The notes: generated by a model not told the origin, from the letters alone. 64,000 nucleotides of DNA from Gammaproteobacteria bacterium (GCA_009838035.1 VXSK01000028.1:176511-240510), one strand, 5' to 3'; shown: positions 1 to 9,364, numbered from the stretch's first letter. A program made the numbers and translations.

Positions 1-165
1 GAGGGCCATGGCGGTCTGCGTTTTTCCGGAGCCGGACTCGCCCACGATGCCGATGCAGTCTCCGGCGTGAACCTCGAAGCCCACGCCGTTCACCGCATCG
101 ACCTCGCCGGCGTGCGTCTGAAAGCGCACGTGCAGGTCCTCGCAGGCCAGAAGCGGCGCGCTCAT
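1..165 (-). CDS. ABC transporter ATP-binding protein, oligopeptide type (partial, N-terminal 55 aa)
   Basis: This is the first 55 residues of an OppD/DppD-like ATPase; the rest lies outside the window. A Walker A loop, GESGSGKT, is visible at residues 42-49, preceded by the usual N-terminal strand region with an aromatic that stacks on the nucleotide base. The ATG overlaps the stop of the upstream permease gene in an ATGA arrangement, so it is the last visible gene of the minus-strand peptide-uptake operon that starts near 4516. It would power import through the two permeases. The family is secure; the substrate is not known from sequence. Confidence 0.9.
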   Translation of the reverse strand, partial: MSAPLLACEDLHVRFQTHAGEVDAVNGVGFEVHAGDCIGIVGESGSGKTQTAMAL

Positions 166-1076
166 CGTGTCCGGTCTTTCGGGTCCAGCGCGTCGCGCAG
201 GCCGTCGCCGATGAAATTGAAGCAGAACAGCGTCATGACGAGAAACGACGCGGGAATGATCAAGAGCCAGGGCGCCGTGCCGATCTCATCGGCACCCTGC
301 GAGATCAGCCGTCCCCAACTGGTGTAAGGCTCCTGCACGCCCAGCCCCAGGAAACTCAGGTAGCTTTCCACGATGATGTTGATGGGGATCAGCAGCGTGA
401 CGTACACGATGACCGGCCCGATCACGTTGGGGATGATGTATTTCAGCAATATTACGGGCATCGAAAGGCCCGCCGCCCTGGCCGATTCCACGTACTCCTT
501 TTCCTTGATGGAAAGCGTCTGCCCACGCACGATGCGCGCCAGCGTAAGCCACTCCACGGCCCCGATGCACAGAAAGATCAGCAGGAAACTGTTGCCGAAG
601 ACGGTCACCAGGATGATCACGAAAAAAAGCGCGGGCAGGGAATACAGCACGTCAACGACGCGCATCATGAGCTCGCCCGGCGTACCGCCCCGGTAGCCCG
701 CAATGGCGCCGTAGGCCACGCCAATGACCAGCGCGACGAGGGTCGTCAGCACTCCGATGGCCAGGGAAATCCTGGCGCCGTAGAAGGTCCGGGAAAACAT
801 GTCGCGCCCGTTCACGTCGGTGCCGAACCACAGGTGGTTGTCGGTGGTCGGCGGGGACTCCAGGTAGTCCCAGTTCACGTCATCCAGGCTGTTCGGCCAG
901 AACTCGGGGACCAGGACCGCCAGGACCGTGATCGCGCCCACGATCCACACGCTCGCCATCGCCGCGCGGTGGCGGCGGAACCGGGCCATTGCGTCCTGCC
1001 ACAGGGAGCGGCCGGGCGCGAGTTGTGCACCGCCGCGGGCCGCGGTTTCGCCGCTCGTGGTGGCCGGCCGAGTCAT
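162..1076 (-). CDS. ABC transporter permease, OppC/DppC type
   Basis: A 304-residue inner-membrane permease of the dipeptide/oligopeptide importer family. It has a cytosolic N-terminus, a first membrane helix near residues 42-58, the family signature GTDVNGRDMFSR, further helices, and an EAA-type loop (ESARAAGLS) that docks on the ATPase. The ATG at 1076 was chosen because the open frame further upstream lies inside the OppB-like gene and does not look like protein of this family. It overlaps the upstream permease stop and the downstream ATPase start by 4 nt each, which implies translational coupling. Confidence 0.92.
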   Translation of the reverse strand: MTRPATTSGETAARGGAQLAPGRSLWQDAMARFRRHRAAMASVWIVGAITVLAVLVPEFWPNSLDDVNWDYLESPPTTDNHLWFGTDVNGRDMFSRTFYGARISLAIGVLTTLVALVIGVAYGAIAGYRGGTPGELMMRVVDVLYSLPALFFVIILVTVFGNSFLLIFLCIGAVEWLTLARIVRGQTLSIKEKEYVESARAAGLSMPVILLKYIIPNVIGPVIVYVTLLIPINIIVESYLSFLGLGVQEPYTSWGRLISQGADEIGTAPWLLIIPASFLVMTLFCFNFIGDGLRDALDPKDRTR

Positions 1077-1996
1077 CCGGGACGCACCCTGGGGTCCAGG
1101 TAGCCGTAGATGATGTCCGCCAGCAGATTGAGCAAAATGATCAGCGTGGCGTACACGATGACGATCCCCAGAATCAGCGAATAGTCGCGGTTCAAGGCGC
1201 CCTCGACAAAGGCGCGTCCTATCCCGGGCAGGCCGAATATCGTTTCGATCACCACCGAGCCGGTCATGGCTCCGGCAATGGCCGGCCCCAGGTAGCTGAC
1301 CACCGGCATGCAGGCGGGCCGCAAGACGTGCCGGGCGATCACTTTCCATTCCGGCAGGCCCTTGGCGCGCGCGGTGCGGACGTAGTCGGCGTTGAGCGAC
1401 TCCAGCATCGAGCCGCGCGTGATTCGCGCGATACCCGCCACGGTGGGCAGCGCCAGGGCCGTGACCGGCAGGATGATGTGCGCGAACTGGCCGTTGTTCC
1501 AGCCGGACAGCGGCAGCCAGCCCAGGTAGAGTCCGAAGAACAGGGTGAGCAGCGGCGCCGTGACGAAGGTCGGGATGGCCACGCCGGTCATGGCGATCGC
1601 CATTACGGTGAAGTCCACCGCCGAGTTCTTGCGCAGGGCGGCCACAATGCCGCAGAGCATTCCGGCAAACAGTCCTGCGAATATGGCCGTGAGCCCCAGT
1701 TGCGCGCTCACCGGCAGGCCTTCGGCGATCAGTTCCGCAACGGTCCGGTCACGGTAGGCCAGCGATGGCCCCAGGTCGCCGTTGGCCAGCCGCCACAGGT
1801 AGTTGCCGTACTGCTCCAGCAGCGGCTTGTCGAGATCGTAGGCCTTGCGCAGGTTTTCCGCGGCCGCGGGGTCCAGGTCCGGGATCAGGTCGAACGGGCC
1901 GCCGGGCGCGATGCGAATCAGGAAGAAGGCTAGCGTAATGATGACGAGTAGCGTGGGTACGGCTACCAGAAGCCTTCTCAGCGCGTAGTTCAGCAT
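1073..1996 (-). CDS. ABC transporter permease, OppB/DppB type
   Basis: A 307-residue permease, the usual OppB length. The N-terminus (LRRLLVAVPTLLVIITLAFFL) forms the first membrane helix and is followed by the conserved RIAPGGPFD region. An EAA loop (DYVRTARAKGLPEW) lies in the C-terminal half. The ATG at 1996 overlaps the stop of the SMP-30-like gene, and the stop overlaps the OppC start. It forms a heterodimeric channel with the OppC-type protein. Neighbouring genes suggest uptake of peptides or related small molecules. Confidence 0.92.
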   Translation of the reverse strand: MLNYALRRLLVAVPTLLVIITLAFFLIRIAPGGPFDLIPDLDPAAAENLRKAYDLDKPLLEQYGNYLWRLANGDLGPSLAYRDRTVAELIAEGLPVSAQLGLTAIFAGLFAGMLCGIVAALRKNSAVDFTVMAIAMTGVAIPTFVTAPLLTLFFGLYLGWLPLSGWNNGQFAHIILPVTALALPTVAGIARITRGSMLESLNADYVRTARAKGLPEWKVIARHVLRPACMPVVSYLGPAIAGAMTGSVVIETIFGLPGIGRAFVEGALNRDYSLILGIVIVYATLIILLNLLADIIYGYLDPRVRPG

Positions 1997-2865
1997 GCGG
2001 CGGCCCGCGAGGTATCCCGATACTCGGAAAGGCTCAGCAGCGAGCACTTCAGCCCGGTATTCAGCTCGCTCACCACCTCTCCGGTGGCGATGTCCCTGCG
2101 TTGCAGCAGTCCGTGCAGGAAGTTGCTCAGGTAGAAGTGCTTGCCGTCAAGGGCCGGTTTGGCGCGCGTCCAGCCATTCTCCAAACGTACTTCGTAGTTC
2201 CGGAGTATTTCTCCGCGGGCACTGAAGAGAACAGCCCCCGAACCGCACGCCATCAGCACTTCTCCGCCGGGTAGCAGGCCCATGCCATAGGTCCGCATGG
2301 CGTCGTCTTCCCCGAACGTGATGAAATCGGAAAGCTGCCGTCGTGATTCGGTGTCGTATCGGCAAAGTCGCCGGCCGGCTTCCGAGACGTAGTAAACGGT
2401 CCTGTCGTCGGAGTCCAGGGCCAGGTTGCTGATGCAGTGCCGGCCGCCGCGGCCTCCGTCGATTTCGACCTCGTGGAAGCTGACCGCCCTGGTTTGCGGA
2501 TTGAACCGGATCAGCTTTCCGTCGCCGTGCTCGTCCTGGACCGGCGCTCCATAGAAGGAGTGAACGCCGGTCAGGATGTCGCCGTTGCCCGCCAGCGCCA
2601 TGTTTCCGTAACGGCGCTCGGGCAGGTAGCCGCCCAGGCGGTGCTGCGCGCCGGAGGCGTCGTAGGCGAGGATGCTGTTGCGTTGCGGGTTGGTGGCGTA
2701 CAGGCGCCGGTCGCTGGGGTTGTAGAGAAGGCCCACGAGCATTCCCTCCTCGCCGGTCCACAACTCGCCCCTGGCGTTGAAGTCCCGGTCGTAGTGGACA
2801 ATCCGGCACTCTCCGGAAATGCCTTTCCTGTAATCGATATGACTCTGGTCGATCTCGTTCAGCAC
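1990..2865 (-). CDS. SMP-30/gluconolactonase-like beta-propeller protein in the peptide-uptake operon
   Basis: At least 291 residues with repeated blades of the kind seen in SMP-30/strictosidine synthase-like propellers (for example LYATNPQRNSILAYD, ISNLALDSDDRTVYYVSE, LLPGGEVLMACGSG). No signal peptide is seen, so a cytosolic location is likely unless the true start is further upstream. The given start is a GTG at 2865, but the frame stays open to 2940 and reads as good protein there (TANLNDLQPGDLFLV). The real start is therefore probably an upstream non-ATG codon, such as CTG at 2925 just past the binding-protein stop. It sits between the binding protein and the permeases, an unusual place. 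It could be a lactonase or a substrate-processing enzyme. Confidence 0.75.
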   Translation of the reverse strand: MLNEIDQSHIDYRKGISGECRIVHYDRDFNARGELWTGEEGMLVGLLYNPSDRRLYATNPQRNSILAYDASGAQHRLGGYLPERRYGNMALAGNGDILTGVHSFYGAPVQDEHGDGKLIRFNPQTRAVSFHEVEIDGGRGGRHCISNLALDSDDRTVYYVSEAGRRLCRYDTESRRQLSDFITFGEDDAMRTYGMGLLPGGEVLMACGSGAVLFSARGEILRNYEVRLENGWTRAKPALDGKHFYLSNFLHGLLQRRDIATGEVVSELNTGLKCSLLSLSEYRDTSRAAAC

Positions 2866-2926
2866 CAGGAAGAGATCGCCCGGCTGCAGGTCATTCAGGT
2901 TGGCGGTGTCGCGGCGTCCCGTCAGG

Positions 2927-4516
2927 TCAGGGGCCTCCGTTCAGCCTGAGGTCCTTGGCCATCTTCGGCGCCGTGGAATTCGTCCAGCCCTCCACGCGTT
3001 GGTTCACCAGGAAGGCCCGCGACTGGAAATGCGACGGGATGACGGGAAAATCCTGCATCACCCGCTGCTCGATCTCCCGCAGGTAGGCGGTCCGCTCCTC
3101 GTCCGAGCGGATGGTGTCGGCATGGGCCAGACGCCGGTCGATGTCCGCATTGGAGTAACCGGAATAGTTTCTGAAGCTGTCGCCCCGGATGAGTGCGAAG
3201 AACGACACCGGATCGTTGAAGATCGCATAGTAGGTCAGCCGCATCACCTGGTATTCCCGGTCCGCCGCCTTCTTCATCAGCGCCCGCATGCCAAGGGTTT
3301 CCAGTTCGGCCTCCACTCCGGCCTGTTTCCACATCGAGCGATAGGCCACCGCGAGGCGGCGGTCCCGCTCCACCGGGGAGAACACGAAAGTGAATCTGAG
3401 CGGATTGCTCCTGTTGAAGCCGGCCTCGTTCAGCAACCGCCGGGCTTCGGCCAGCCGATCGTCCGGGGACATCCGGTTGAATGCCGGAGGTTCGGAGGGG
3501 TCTTTCCAGATTGCCGTGGGGACGACCGACCAGGCCGGCTCGTCACCGGTCCTGAGCAGTTTCTCCACGATGACGTCCCGGTCGATGGCCAGGGAAAGCG
3601 CCTTGCGCACCCTGACGTCATCAAAAGGCGGAAGGGTATTGTTGATCGACAGGTAGCCCAGGCCGATGCCGCGCGCAATTTGGAATTCCCCGGGTCGGGT
3701 CTCCTTGAGGTTTTCGTATTGATTGAACGGGATGTTGAGAATCACGTCCAGTTCGCCGGCGAGGTACCGTTTCAGCGAGGTGGTGGGCGAGGGAACCGGG
3801 TAGTAGAAGACCTCTTCGATGGACACCGTGTCCGCGGAGTGGTAGTGAGGATTTTTCACCAGTTGGTAGTAGGTATTGGTGACCACCTTGCTGAGCATGT
3901 AGGCGCCGTTGGTGACCATGGTTCCGGGCTGTGTCCATTTCCTGCCGTGAGCCTCGATAACGTGCGCGGGAACGGGAGCATTGCTGTAGGAAGCCAGCAG
4001 GCTGATGAAGTACGGCGCAGGACCCTCAAGGGTGATTTCCAGCGTGGTCGGATCGACCGCCTTTACGCCCAGGGAATCTACCGGTTTTTCGCCCACCGAG
4101 ATGGCCGTTGCGTTGAGAACCGGGAACAGCGCGCTGGCGCCGCGGGTGCCGGATTGGGGATCGAGCATGCGCCTGAAGGAATAAACGAAGTCCCCGGCAG
4201 TAATCGCCTTTCCGTCCGACCACTTCGCGTTGCTCTTCAGGCGAAAGGTGTAGACCCTCCCGTCCTCCGATATGCTCCAGCTTGCGGCGATGGCAGGCGC
4301 CAACGCTCCATCCGGCGCCCGCGTCACCAGGCCCTCGAACAGGTCATACATGATCGCCCCGGCCGAGTTGCCGACCACGTACTGCGGGTCGAATGTGGGC
4401 AACTCGTCGTTGGTCCCTCGCCGCAGCACGCTTGCCTCAAGCTCCGGCGCCTGCAGCGGAGCGAGCAGCGGCAAGGCTGCGAGCATGCTTAGCGCCATGC
4501 GCCTCATGCCCGACAC
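2927..4516 (-). CDS. Extracellular solute-binding protein, family 5 (OppA/DppA type)
   Basis: A 529-residue periplasmic binding protein, the usual family length. It has a Sec signal peptide at about residues 1-28 (ALSMLAALPLLAPLQA). Family 5 signatures follow: DPQYVVGNSAGAIMYDLFEGL near the N-terminus, then LAPAIAASWSISEDGRVYTFRL, and W(S)DGKAITAGDFVYSFRR. It heads the minus-strand operon with the SMP-30-like protein, two permeases and the ATPase. It captures peptides or peptide-like ligands and delivers them to the permeases. The ligand cannot be told from sequence. Confidence 0.92.
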   Translation of the reverse strand: MSGMRRMALSMLAALPLLAPLQAPELEASVLRRGTNDELPTFDPQYVVGNSAGAIMYDLFEGLVTRAPDGALAPAIAASWSISEDGRVYTFRLKSNAKWSDGKAITAGDFVYSFRRMLDPQSGTRGASALFPVLNATAISVGEKPVDSLGVKAVDPTTLEITLEGPAPYFISLLASYSNAPVPAHVIEAHGRKWTQPGTMVTNGAYMLSKVVTNTYYQLVKNPHYHSADTVSIEEVFYYPVPSPTTSLKRYLAGELDVILNIPFNQYENLKETRPGEFQIARGIGLGYLSINNTLPPFDDVRVRKALSLAIDRDVIVEKLLRTGDEPAWSVVPTAIWKDPSEPPAFNRMSPDDRLAEARRLLNEAGFNRSNPLRFTFVFSPVERDRRLAVAYRSMWKQAGVEAELETLGMRALMKKAADREYQVMRLTYYAIFNDPVSFFALIRGDSFRNYSGYSNADIDRRLAHADTIRSDEERTAYLREIEQRVMQDFPVIPSHFQSRAFLVNQRVEGWTNSTAPKMAKDLRLNGGP

Positions 4517-4566
4517 TTTACCCTCCGTGGCCGCTTGTGTCTTGCGGCCGGCGCCGGCCGCGGTCG

Positions 4567-6156
4567 CTAGCGCGCCATCAGCACCACGATCCGGCCCGGC
4601 CCGTCGGCGGATGGATGCTGGATATAGACGTCCTCCTTGCCGTCACCGTCCAGGTCGGCGATCCTTGCATTGCGTTCGTCGCCGGGCAGCGGCGCCGCTA
4701 CGGTGATCGGGCGCGCCGCGACCGGCTGCTTTCCCGGCACGCCGAGAAACACGTTCAATTCGTCCCAGCGTTCGCCGATCAACAGGTCGGAACGGCCGTC
4801 GCCGTCCACATCGCCTGCGAGGATGGTCGGAAACAGGGGCCCGCGCTTGTCAAGCGGCTTGAACGGGCTGCGTACCCGGCGCGTCCAGTCCGGCTTCCCG
4901 GTGTGTTCACCGTCCCGGATCCGATAGAACGCAAGATCGATTGAAACGGAATTTCCGACCATGGCGCCGACCATGTTGCCGAGACCGATGTCCACCGCGC
5001 CAATGGCGGCGTCGTTCACGCCGTCGCCATCGAAGTCGAAGAAACGCTGCGACGCGTAGCCCCAGGGCTGCAGACCGCCCGCCTTTCCGGGCGATTTGAA
5101 GGAGGCGTCGGCGGTGGCCGGGAAACTCACACCGTCAGGCGCCGGACGGCCGAAGTGCACGTTGTAGCGGCCGCGCAGCCGAAACGGGCTGCGCCCCTCC
5201 AGCGTCAGTGTGACCAGATCGGCCACCTCGTCGCCGTTGAGATCATGGAATCCCTGCAGGATCGTGTGTTCCGTCCGGGGTCCGAACCCAAGCAGCATCG
5301 ACGGCACGCTCGCGTCTCCGAACTGGAAGGCGAGTCCGTAGGAACCGTCGAAGTCGAACTCCACCTCGGTGGTGAAGGCTCCCGGCGGACCGTCGTACCC
5401 ACCGGACTCGTCCTGCCGGTAGGCCAGGAATCGGTCCCCGTCCCAGAATACGAGGTCCTGGCGCCCGTCAAGGTCGAAATCGAAGTGGTGGACGCGGCTT
5501 AAGTACCAGGACAGGTTTTCGGAGGTGATGCCGGCATGCGCGTAGGTGCGCTTGTCCCCATAGGCCTTCGCATTCGCAAAGGGATCGCCGGGTCCCAGTT
5601 TTTGCACCGGGCCGAAGGAACCGTCCTGCGACTGCAGAGCGAGCCAGAATCCGTCGGTGTCCGGCAGCAGCAGGTCGTCCAGCCCATCGCCGTTCAGGTC
5701 GCGCGCGATATCCAGATGCGGTATGCCATCCTCGTGCGAGGCACGATAGGGGATTCTCAGGTCAATGAGGGGGCGCAGCTCGCCCGATTCCGGATCCAGC
5801 CACTCGACGCTCCCTCGCCGATAGGTGATGAGGCGGTCGTACCCCGCAATCCGGGCTATGTCCACGAAAAGGACTGCACGATCAAGCGGGCCGTCAAGGG
5901 CCGTTGACCATTCCCCGCCGGCCCGTGCGATCAGCCGTAACCGGAGTGACCGGGACGGGTCCACCATGACCGCGGCAAGCTGGGCGCGCCCCGAGCCGTC
6001 GAAGTTTCCCGCCAGGACGGTCTGGTGCATCGCCTCCGGCGTTTCGATCTCATGCATCTCGAAGAGCGCGTTGTCCCCTTGCTTGGTCTGGGTGGAAGTG
6101 CACCCGGTGAGGGCCGTGGCTAGCGCCGCTACGGCAACAATCCAGTACGGAATCAT
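4567..6156 (-). CDS. FG-GAP/VCBS-repeat lipoprotein
   Basis: A 529-residue lipoprotein. The signal peptide ends in a lipobox (ALTGC) at about residue 18. Calcium-binding-like FG-GAP/VCBS motifs recur through the chain: DLNGDGLDDLLLPD, DFDLDGRQDLVFWDGD, DLNGDEVADLV, DFDGDGVNDAAIG, DVDGDGRSDLLIG and DLDGDGKEDVYI. These repeats build an integrin-like beta-propeller, usually on the cell surface or in the periplasm. The ATG at 6156 is preceded by a strong GGAGG site; the longer open frame upstream covers the promoter region. It stands alone between the peptide operon and a divergent HTH regulator that may control it. The ligand is unknown. Confidence 0.85.
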   Translation of the reverse strand: MIPYWIVAVAALATALTGCTSTQTKQGDNALFEMHEIETPEAMHQTVLAGNFDGSGRAQLAAVMVDPSRSLRLRLIARAGGEWSTALDGPLDRAVLFVDIARIAGYDRLITYRRGSVEWLDPESGELRPLIDLRIPYRASHEDGIPHLDIARDLNGDGLDDLLLPDTDGFWLALQSQDGSFGPVQKLGPGDPFANAKAYGDKRTYAHAGITSENLSWYLSRVHHFDFDLDGRQDLVFWDGDRFLAYRQDESGGYDGPPGAFTTEVEFDFDGSYGLAFQFGDASVPSMLLGFGPRTEHTILQGFHDLNGDEVADLVTLTLEGRSPFRLRGRYNVHFGRPAPDGVSFPATADASFKSPGKAGGLQPWGYASQRFFDFDGDGVNDAAIGAVDIGLGNMVGAMVGNSVSIDLAFYRIRDGEHTGKPDWTRRVRSPFKPLDKRGPLFPTILAGDVDGDGRSDLLIGERWDELNVFLGVPGKQPVAARPITVAAPLPGDERNARIADLDGDGKEDVYIQHPSADGPGRIVVLMAR

Positions 6157-6241
6157 GGGTGGCCTCCCTCTATGGATCTTGCGCCGCAAACTAACGGTAG
6201 AGTCCACAATATGCAACCGAAATCGTAAATGTGTCATACTC

Positions 6242-6270
6242 TTGACCCGAAAGGTTCCAAATGGTGATAC
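6242..6270 (+). promoter_or_regulatory. Possible sigma-70 promoter, -35 TTGACC / -10 TGATAC
   Basis: TTGACC at 6242-6247 and TGATAC at 6265-6270 are separated by 17 nt. The predicted transcription start falls at or just inside the ATG of the HTH regulator (6274), so the mRNA could be leaderless; no good Shine-Dalgarno is seen at that ATG. This is motif matching only. Confidence 0.3.
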
Positions 6271-6273
6271 CTC

Positions 6274-7026
6274 ATGGTTCAATCAAAGCGACTCGTGAAT
6301 GCACTGAAGGAGACCCTGAAGGCTCGTGACATCACGTACGCCGAGGTCGCCGGGCACCTCGGCCTGTCCCTGAGCAGTGTCAAGAGGCAGTTCTCCACCA
6401 AACGGTTCTCGCTGCACCGGCTCGAGCAGGTGTGCGACCTGGCGGGCATCGATCTCCTGGAACTGGCCCGCCTTGCGGAAGAAAGGCGTCTGCGCGTCGC
6501 TTCGTTGACAGAGGACCAGGAGCGCCAGCTCGTAAGCGACCCCGCGCTGCTGCTCACGACCGTCTGCGTGCTCAACCGCTGGACGTTCGACAGGATTGTC
6601 GAGCGTTACGGGTTTTCGACGGTTCAGCTGACCAATCTGCTGGTGCGGCTTGATCGTATCGGCCTGATTGAACTGTTGCCCGCGAAACGCATCCGGCTGC
6701 GCGTCGCGCGCAACTTTGCCTGGCTGCCCGGCGGGCCGATACACCGTTATTTCGTGGACAGTGTGCAGGGCGAATTCCTCTCCGGCGAGTTCGATCCCGA
6801 CCGCGACCTGCACCGCTTTTCCTGGGGCATGCTGGCGGACCCGTCGGCCGCGCAGTTGCGCGCGAAGATCGCCGAAGTGATGGACGCGTTCGACGATCTG
6901 ACCCGCCGCGACGAGGTGCGGGCGGACGCCGCTGCTGCGGGGACCTGCTTTCTCGTCGCGCTGCGGCGTTGGGAACCGACCGCGTTTCAGTCGTTTCGGC
7001 CCTCGAACCTCGCCGATGCCGGATAA
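6274..7026 (+). CDS. HTH (XRE/Cro-like) transcriptional regulator
   Basis: A 250-residue protein with an N-terminal lambda-repressor-like helix-turn-helix at about residues 7-55 (ITYAEVAGHLGLSLSSVKRQFS). The remaining 190 residues hold a second winged-helix-like segment (VERYGFSTVQLTNLLVRLDRIGLIELLP) and a C-terminal domain I do not recognise. It is divergent from the FG-GAP lipoprotein gene and runs into the esterase gene, whose likely GTG start lies 31 nt downstream. It probably regulates one of these neighbours or itself. Confidence 0.8.
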   Translation: MVQSKRLVNALKETLKARDITYAEVAGHLGLSLSSVKRQFSTKRFSLHRLEQVCDLAGIDLLELARLAEERRLRVASLTEDQERQLVSDPALLLTTVCVLNRWTFDRIVERYGFSTVQLTNLLVRLDRIGLIELLPAKRIRLRVARNFAWLPGGPIHRYFVDSVQGEFLSGEFDPDRDLHRFSWGMLADPSAAQLRAKIAEVMDAFDDLTRRDEVRADAAAAGTCFLVALRRWEPTAFQSFRPSNLADAG

Positions 7027-7057
7027 TGCGCCGGTCGTTACTTCACGAGGGGACGCC

Positions 7058-8653
7058 GTGTCGAGAACCACGCTGAGTCGAACTGCCCTTGCCGCGCTGG
7101 CGTGCAGCGCATTGCTGATGGGCTGCGGGCAGCAGCCGGAATCCGGGCACAGCGAGCAGGAGCCCCGGTCTTTTGCGCAGGTTGCGACCGTCCAGGGCGA
7201 AGTACAGGGAACCGCCGACGATGGGCTGGTGGAATACAAGGGCATTCCTTACGCCGCGCCGCCCACCGGCGATCTGCGCTGGCGCGCGCCCCAGCCGCCG
7301 CTTGCGCGTGACACGGTCCTCGTCGCCGACGATTACGGCAACCGGTGCATACAGCGGCCGGCGACCGAAGGCTTTGCGATGAACGACGCGTTTACCCAGC
7401 CGCAGAGCGAGGACTGCCTGAATCTGAACATCTACCGCCCGGACAACGGCGATGCACGACTGCCGGTGATGGTCTGGATTCCGGGCGGCGGGCTGGTGGC
7501 CGGTTCCGGTTCGCGGCCGGTCAACCATGGGGGAAACCTGGCCAGGCTCGGCGTGGTGGTCGTGGCGATCAACTATCGCCTCGGCAGTTTCGGCTTCTTT
7601 GCGCATCCGGAGCTGTCGGCGCAGGACCCCGACGGCGGACGCCTGTTCAACTACGGGCTCATGGACCAGATCGCCGCGCTGGAATGGGTGCGGGACAACA
7701 TCGGGGCGTTCGGGGGCGATCCGGAGAACGTAACGATCTTCGGCGAATCGGCCGGCGGCTATTCGGTCTTTGCCCTGGTCGCGTCGCCGGCGGCGCGGGG
7801 TTTGTTTGCGAAAGGCATTTCACAATCCGGTTACGGCCGCAGGGGGCAGCCGCGGGTCGCTTCCCTGACAGGCGAGGGCGAGGCGTCCATCGAAGAGATG
7901 GGCGTGGAACTGGCGGAGCGGCTGGGAACGCCCGAGGCCGGCCTCGACGAACTCAGGTCACAGCCCGCGGAGAAGATCGTCGATGCGACCGACTTCAGCA
8001 ACTTCATCGCCCTGGCCACCGATGGCGTGGTTCTTGTCGATGACCTCTGGCCCGTCTACGACCGGGGTGATGCGGCGACGGTGCCGCTGATGATCGGCGC
8101 CACCGACTCCGAGTTCACGATGGGCCCTCCGGAGGCGCAGCGTGCGCAGCTGCTCCGCTTCATGAGCGAGAACGTGCTTGATGAAATGACGCCTTTCTAC
8201 GGCAACGAAACGCAGCGCAACACCTACATGTACAGCGAATACGTGTTTCATGCGCAAAATCGCGGCGTTGCCGTGGCGCACGAGAAAGCCGGCAATGCCG
8301 TCTACGCCTACCGGTTCGCGATGCCGGGTGTGGACGTGGAGCAACGCGAACTGAACGGCGAGACGATCTACGGCGCCTATCACGCCGGCGACCTGCCGTA
8401 CATGTTCGGCAATTTCACCGGCGATCACTACGATCCGACCGAGCCGGACGAAACGCAGCGCGCCGTTTCGCAACAGATGATGCGCTACTGGACCAATTTC
8501 GCCCGCACCGGCAACCCCAACGGCGAGGGCCTGCCGGAATGGCCGGCGTACCAGAACCAGAACACACTCTATTTCACGCCCGCCGGCGTTGAGTCGCGCA
8601 ATGACTCCTGGACCGAGCGCCTCGACGCATTGAACGAAATCGCGGGCATGTAA
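7058..8653 (+). CDS. Type B carboxylesterase, lipoprotein
   Basis: A 531-residue member of the type B carboxylesterase/lipase family (alpha/beta hydrolase). The N-terminus is a lipoprotein signal with lipobox LLMGC. The oxyanion region IPGGGLVAGSG and the nucleophile elbow GESAGG (Ser) are present, with the acid and His residues expected in the C-terminal half (a candidate His lies in YHAGDLPYMFG). The GTG at 7058 was preferred because GAGGGG stands 5 nt before it and it begins the signal peptide; the frame opens 14 codons earlier. It would cleave carboxylic esters in the periplasm or at the cell surface. Confidence 0.9.
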   Translation: MSRTTLSRTALAALACSALLMGCGQQPESGHSEQEPRSFAQVATVQGEVQGTADDGLVEYKGIPYAAPPTGDLRWRAPQPPLARDTVLVADDYGNRCIQRPATEGFAMNDAFTQPQSEDCLNLNIYRPDNGDARLPVMVWIPGGGLVAGSGSRPVNHGGNLARLGVVVVAINYRLGSFGFFAHPELSAQDPDGGRLFNYGLMDQIAALEWVRDNIGAFGGDPENVTIFGESAGGYSVFALVASPAARGLFAKGISQSGYGRRGQPRVASLTGEGEASIEEMGVELAERLGTPEAGLDELRSQPAEKIVDATDFSNFIALATDGVVLVDDLWPVYDRGDAATVPLMIGATDSEFTMGPPEAQRAQLLRFMSENVLDEMTPFYGNETQRNTYMYSEYVFHAQNRGVAVAHEKAGNAVYAYRFAMPGVDVEQRELNGETIYGAYHAGDLPYMFGNFTGDHYDPTEPDETQRAVSQQMMRYWTNFARTGNPNGEGLPEWPAYQNQNTLYFTPAGVESRNDSWTERLDALNEIAGM

Positions 8654-8684
8654 CCCGCTGGAAGTGGGTCGTGGTTTCGCAACC

Positions 8685-9077
8685 TTACGGCAGGACAGAC
8701 GGAATGTCCGTTTGGGCGAAATCGCCACCCTTGAAGAGTAGAGGCTCCCCCGTTACGGACGCCAGGGCGTAAGCGAAGCAATCACCGAAGTTCAAGCCGG
8801 CCGGATGATTTCCCCTTCCGAACAGGCGCCACGCCTGGCGCGCCGCCTGGGCCTGTTCCGTGGTTACGGGCGTCAACTCGATTCCGGCAGCCTCAACAAA
8901 CGAATCCAGCTCCCTGGCCGCCGCGTGACCGCCACGTGTCTCCAGGACAATGGATGCCTCGAGCAGGCTCGCCACCGAAATGCGGCAAGCCGAGGATGCG
9001 GCTATGGCGGTCGCATAGGCGTCCGAGTCTTCCTCGCCGAAAAGGATCGCCAGCACTGCAGAGGTATCCGCGATCAC
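8685..9077 (-). CDS. vapC: VapC-type PIN-domain toxin
   Basis: A 130-residue PIN-domain ribonuclease. The acidic active-site residues are seen in IADTSAV (Asp4), LLEASIV (Glu), NFGDCFAYA (Asp) and GGDF (Asp). Its ATG overlaps the antitoxin stop (ATGA). Known VapC proteins cleave RNA and are neutralised by the paired VapB. It is transcribed convergently to the upstream esterase gene. Confidence 0.9.
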   Translation of the reverse strand: MIADTSAVLAILFGEEDSDAYATAIAASSACRISVASLLEASIVLETRGGHAAARELDSFVEAAGIELTPVTTEQAQAARQAWRLFGRGNHPAGLNFGDCFAYALASVTGEPLLFKGGDFAQTDIPSVLP

Positions 9078-9364
9078 TTCGGCAGGCCGCTGTCGTTATA
9101 CAGCAAATCACCGTGTTCAACGGCGGATACTCCAGGCTCCAGCAATGCAGCGCAACGCCGAGACACGGCCCTGATATCGCTAAGACGCTGCTCCTGGCCG
9201 CGCTCGCGCCTTTCCCGTTTCAGGCGTTCCCGCAACGCGACGGTTATTGCCCCCGTCTTGGTTTCACCCGTAAGCTCGGCAAGTTCCGCCGCAAGCCGGC
9301 AGGTTTCGGCATTCTTGATGTTGAGACCCACAGATGCGCATAAGGTAGATTGACTGATAATCAT
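9074..9364 (-). CDS. vapB: VapB-type antitoxin (PSK-like)
   Basis: About 96 residues. The core GLNIKNAETCRLAAELAEL followed by TGETKTGAITVALRERL is the typical Rv0623/PSK-type VapB N-terminus, with a basic DNA-binding segment and a C-terminal toxin-binding tail. The ATG at 9364 follows an AAAGGT-like site; a GTG at 9331 (giving GLNIKN at the start) is the alternative and matches family length better. It overlaps vapC by 4 nt. Confidence 0.85.
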   Translation of the reverse strand: MIISQSTLCASVGLNIKNAETCRLAAELAELTGETKTGAITVALRERLKRERRERGQEQRLSDIRAVSRRCAALLEPGVSAVEHGDLLYNDSGLPK

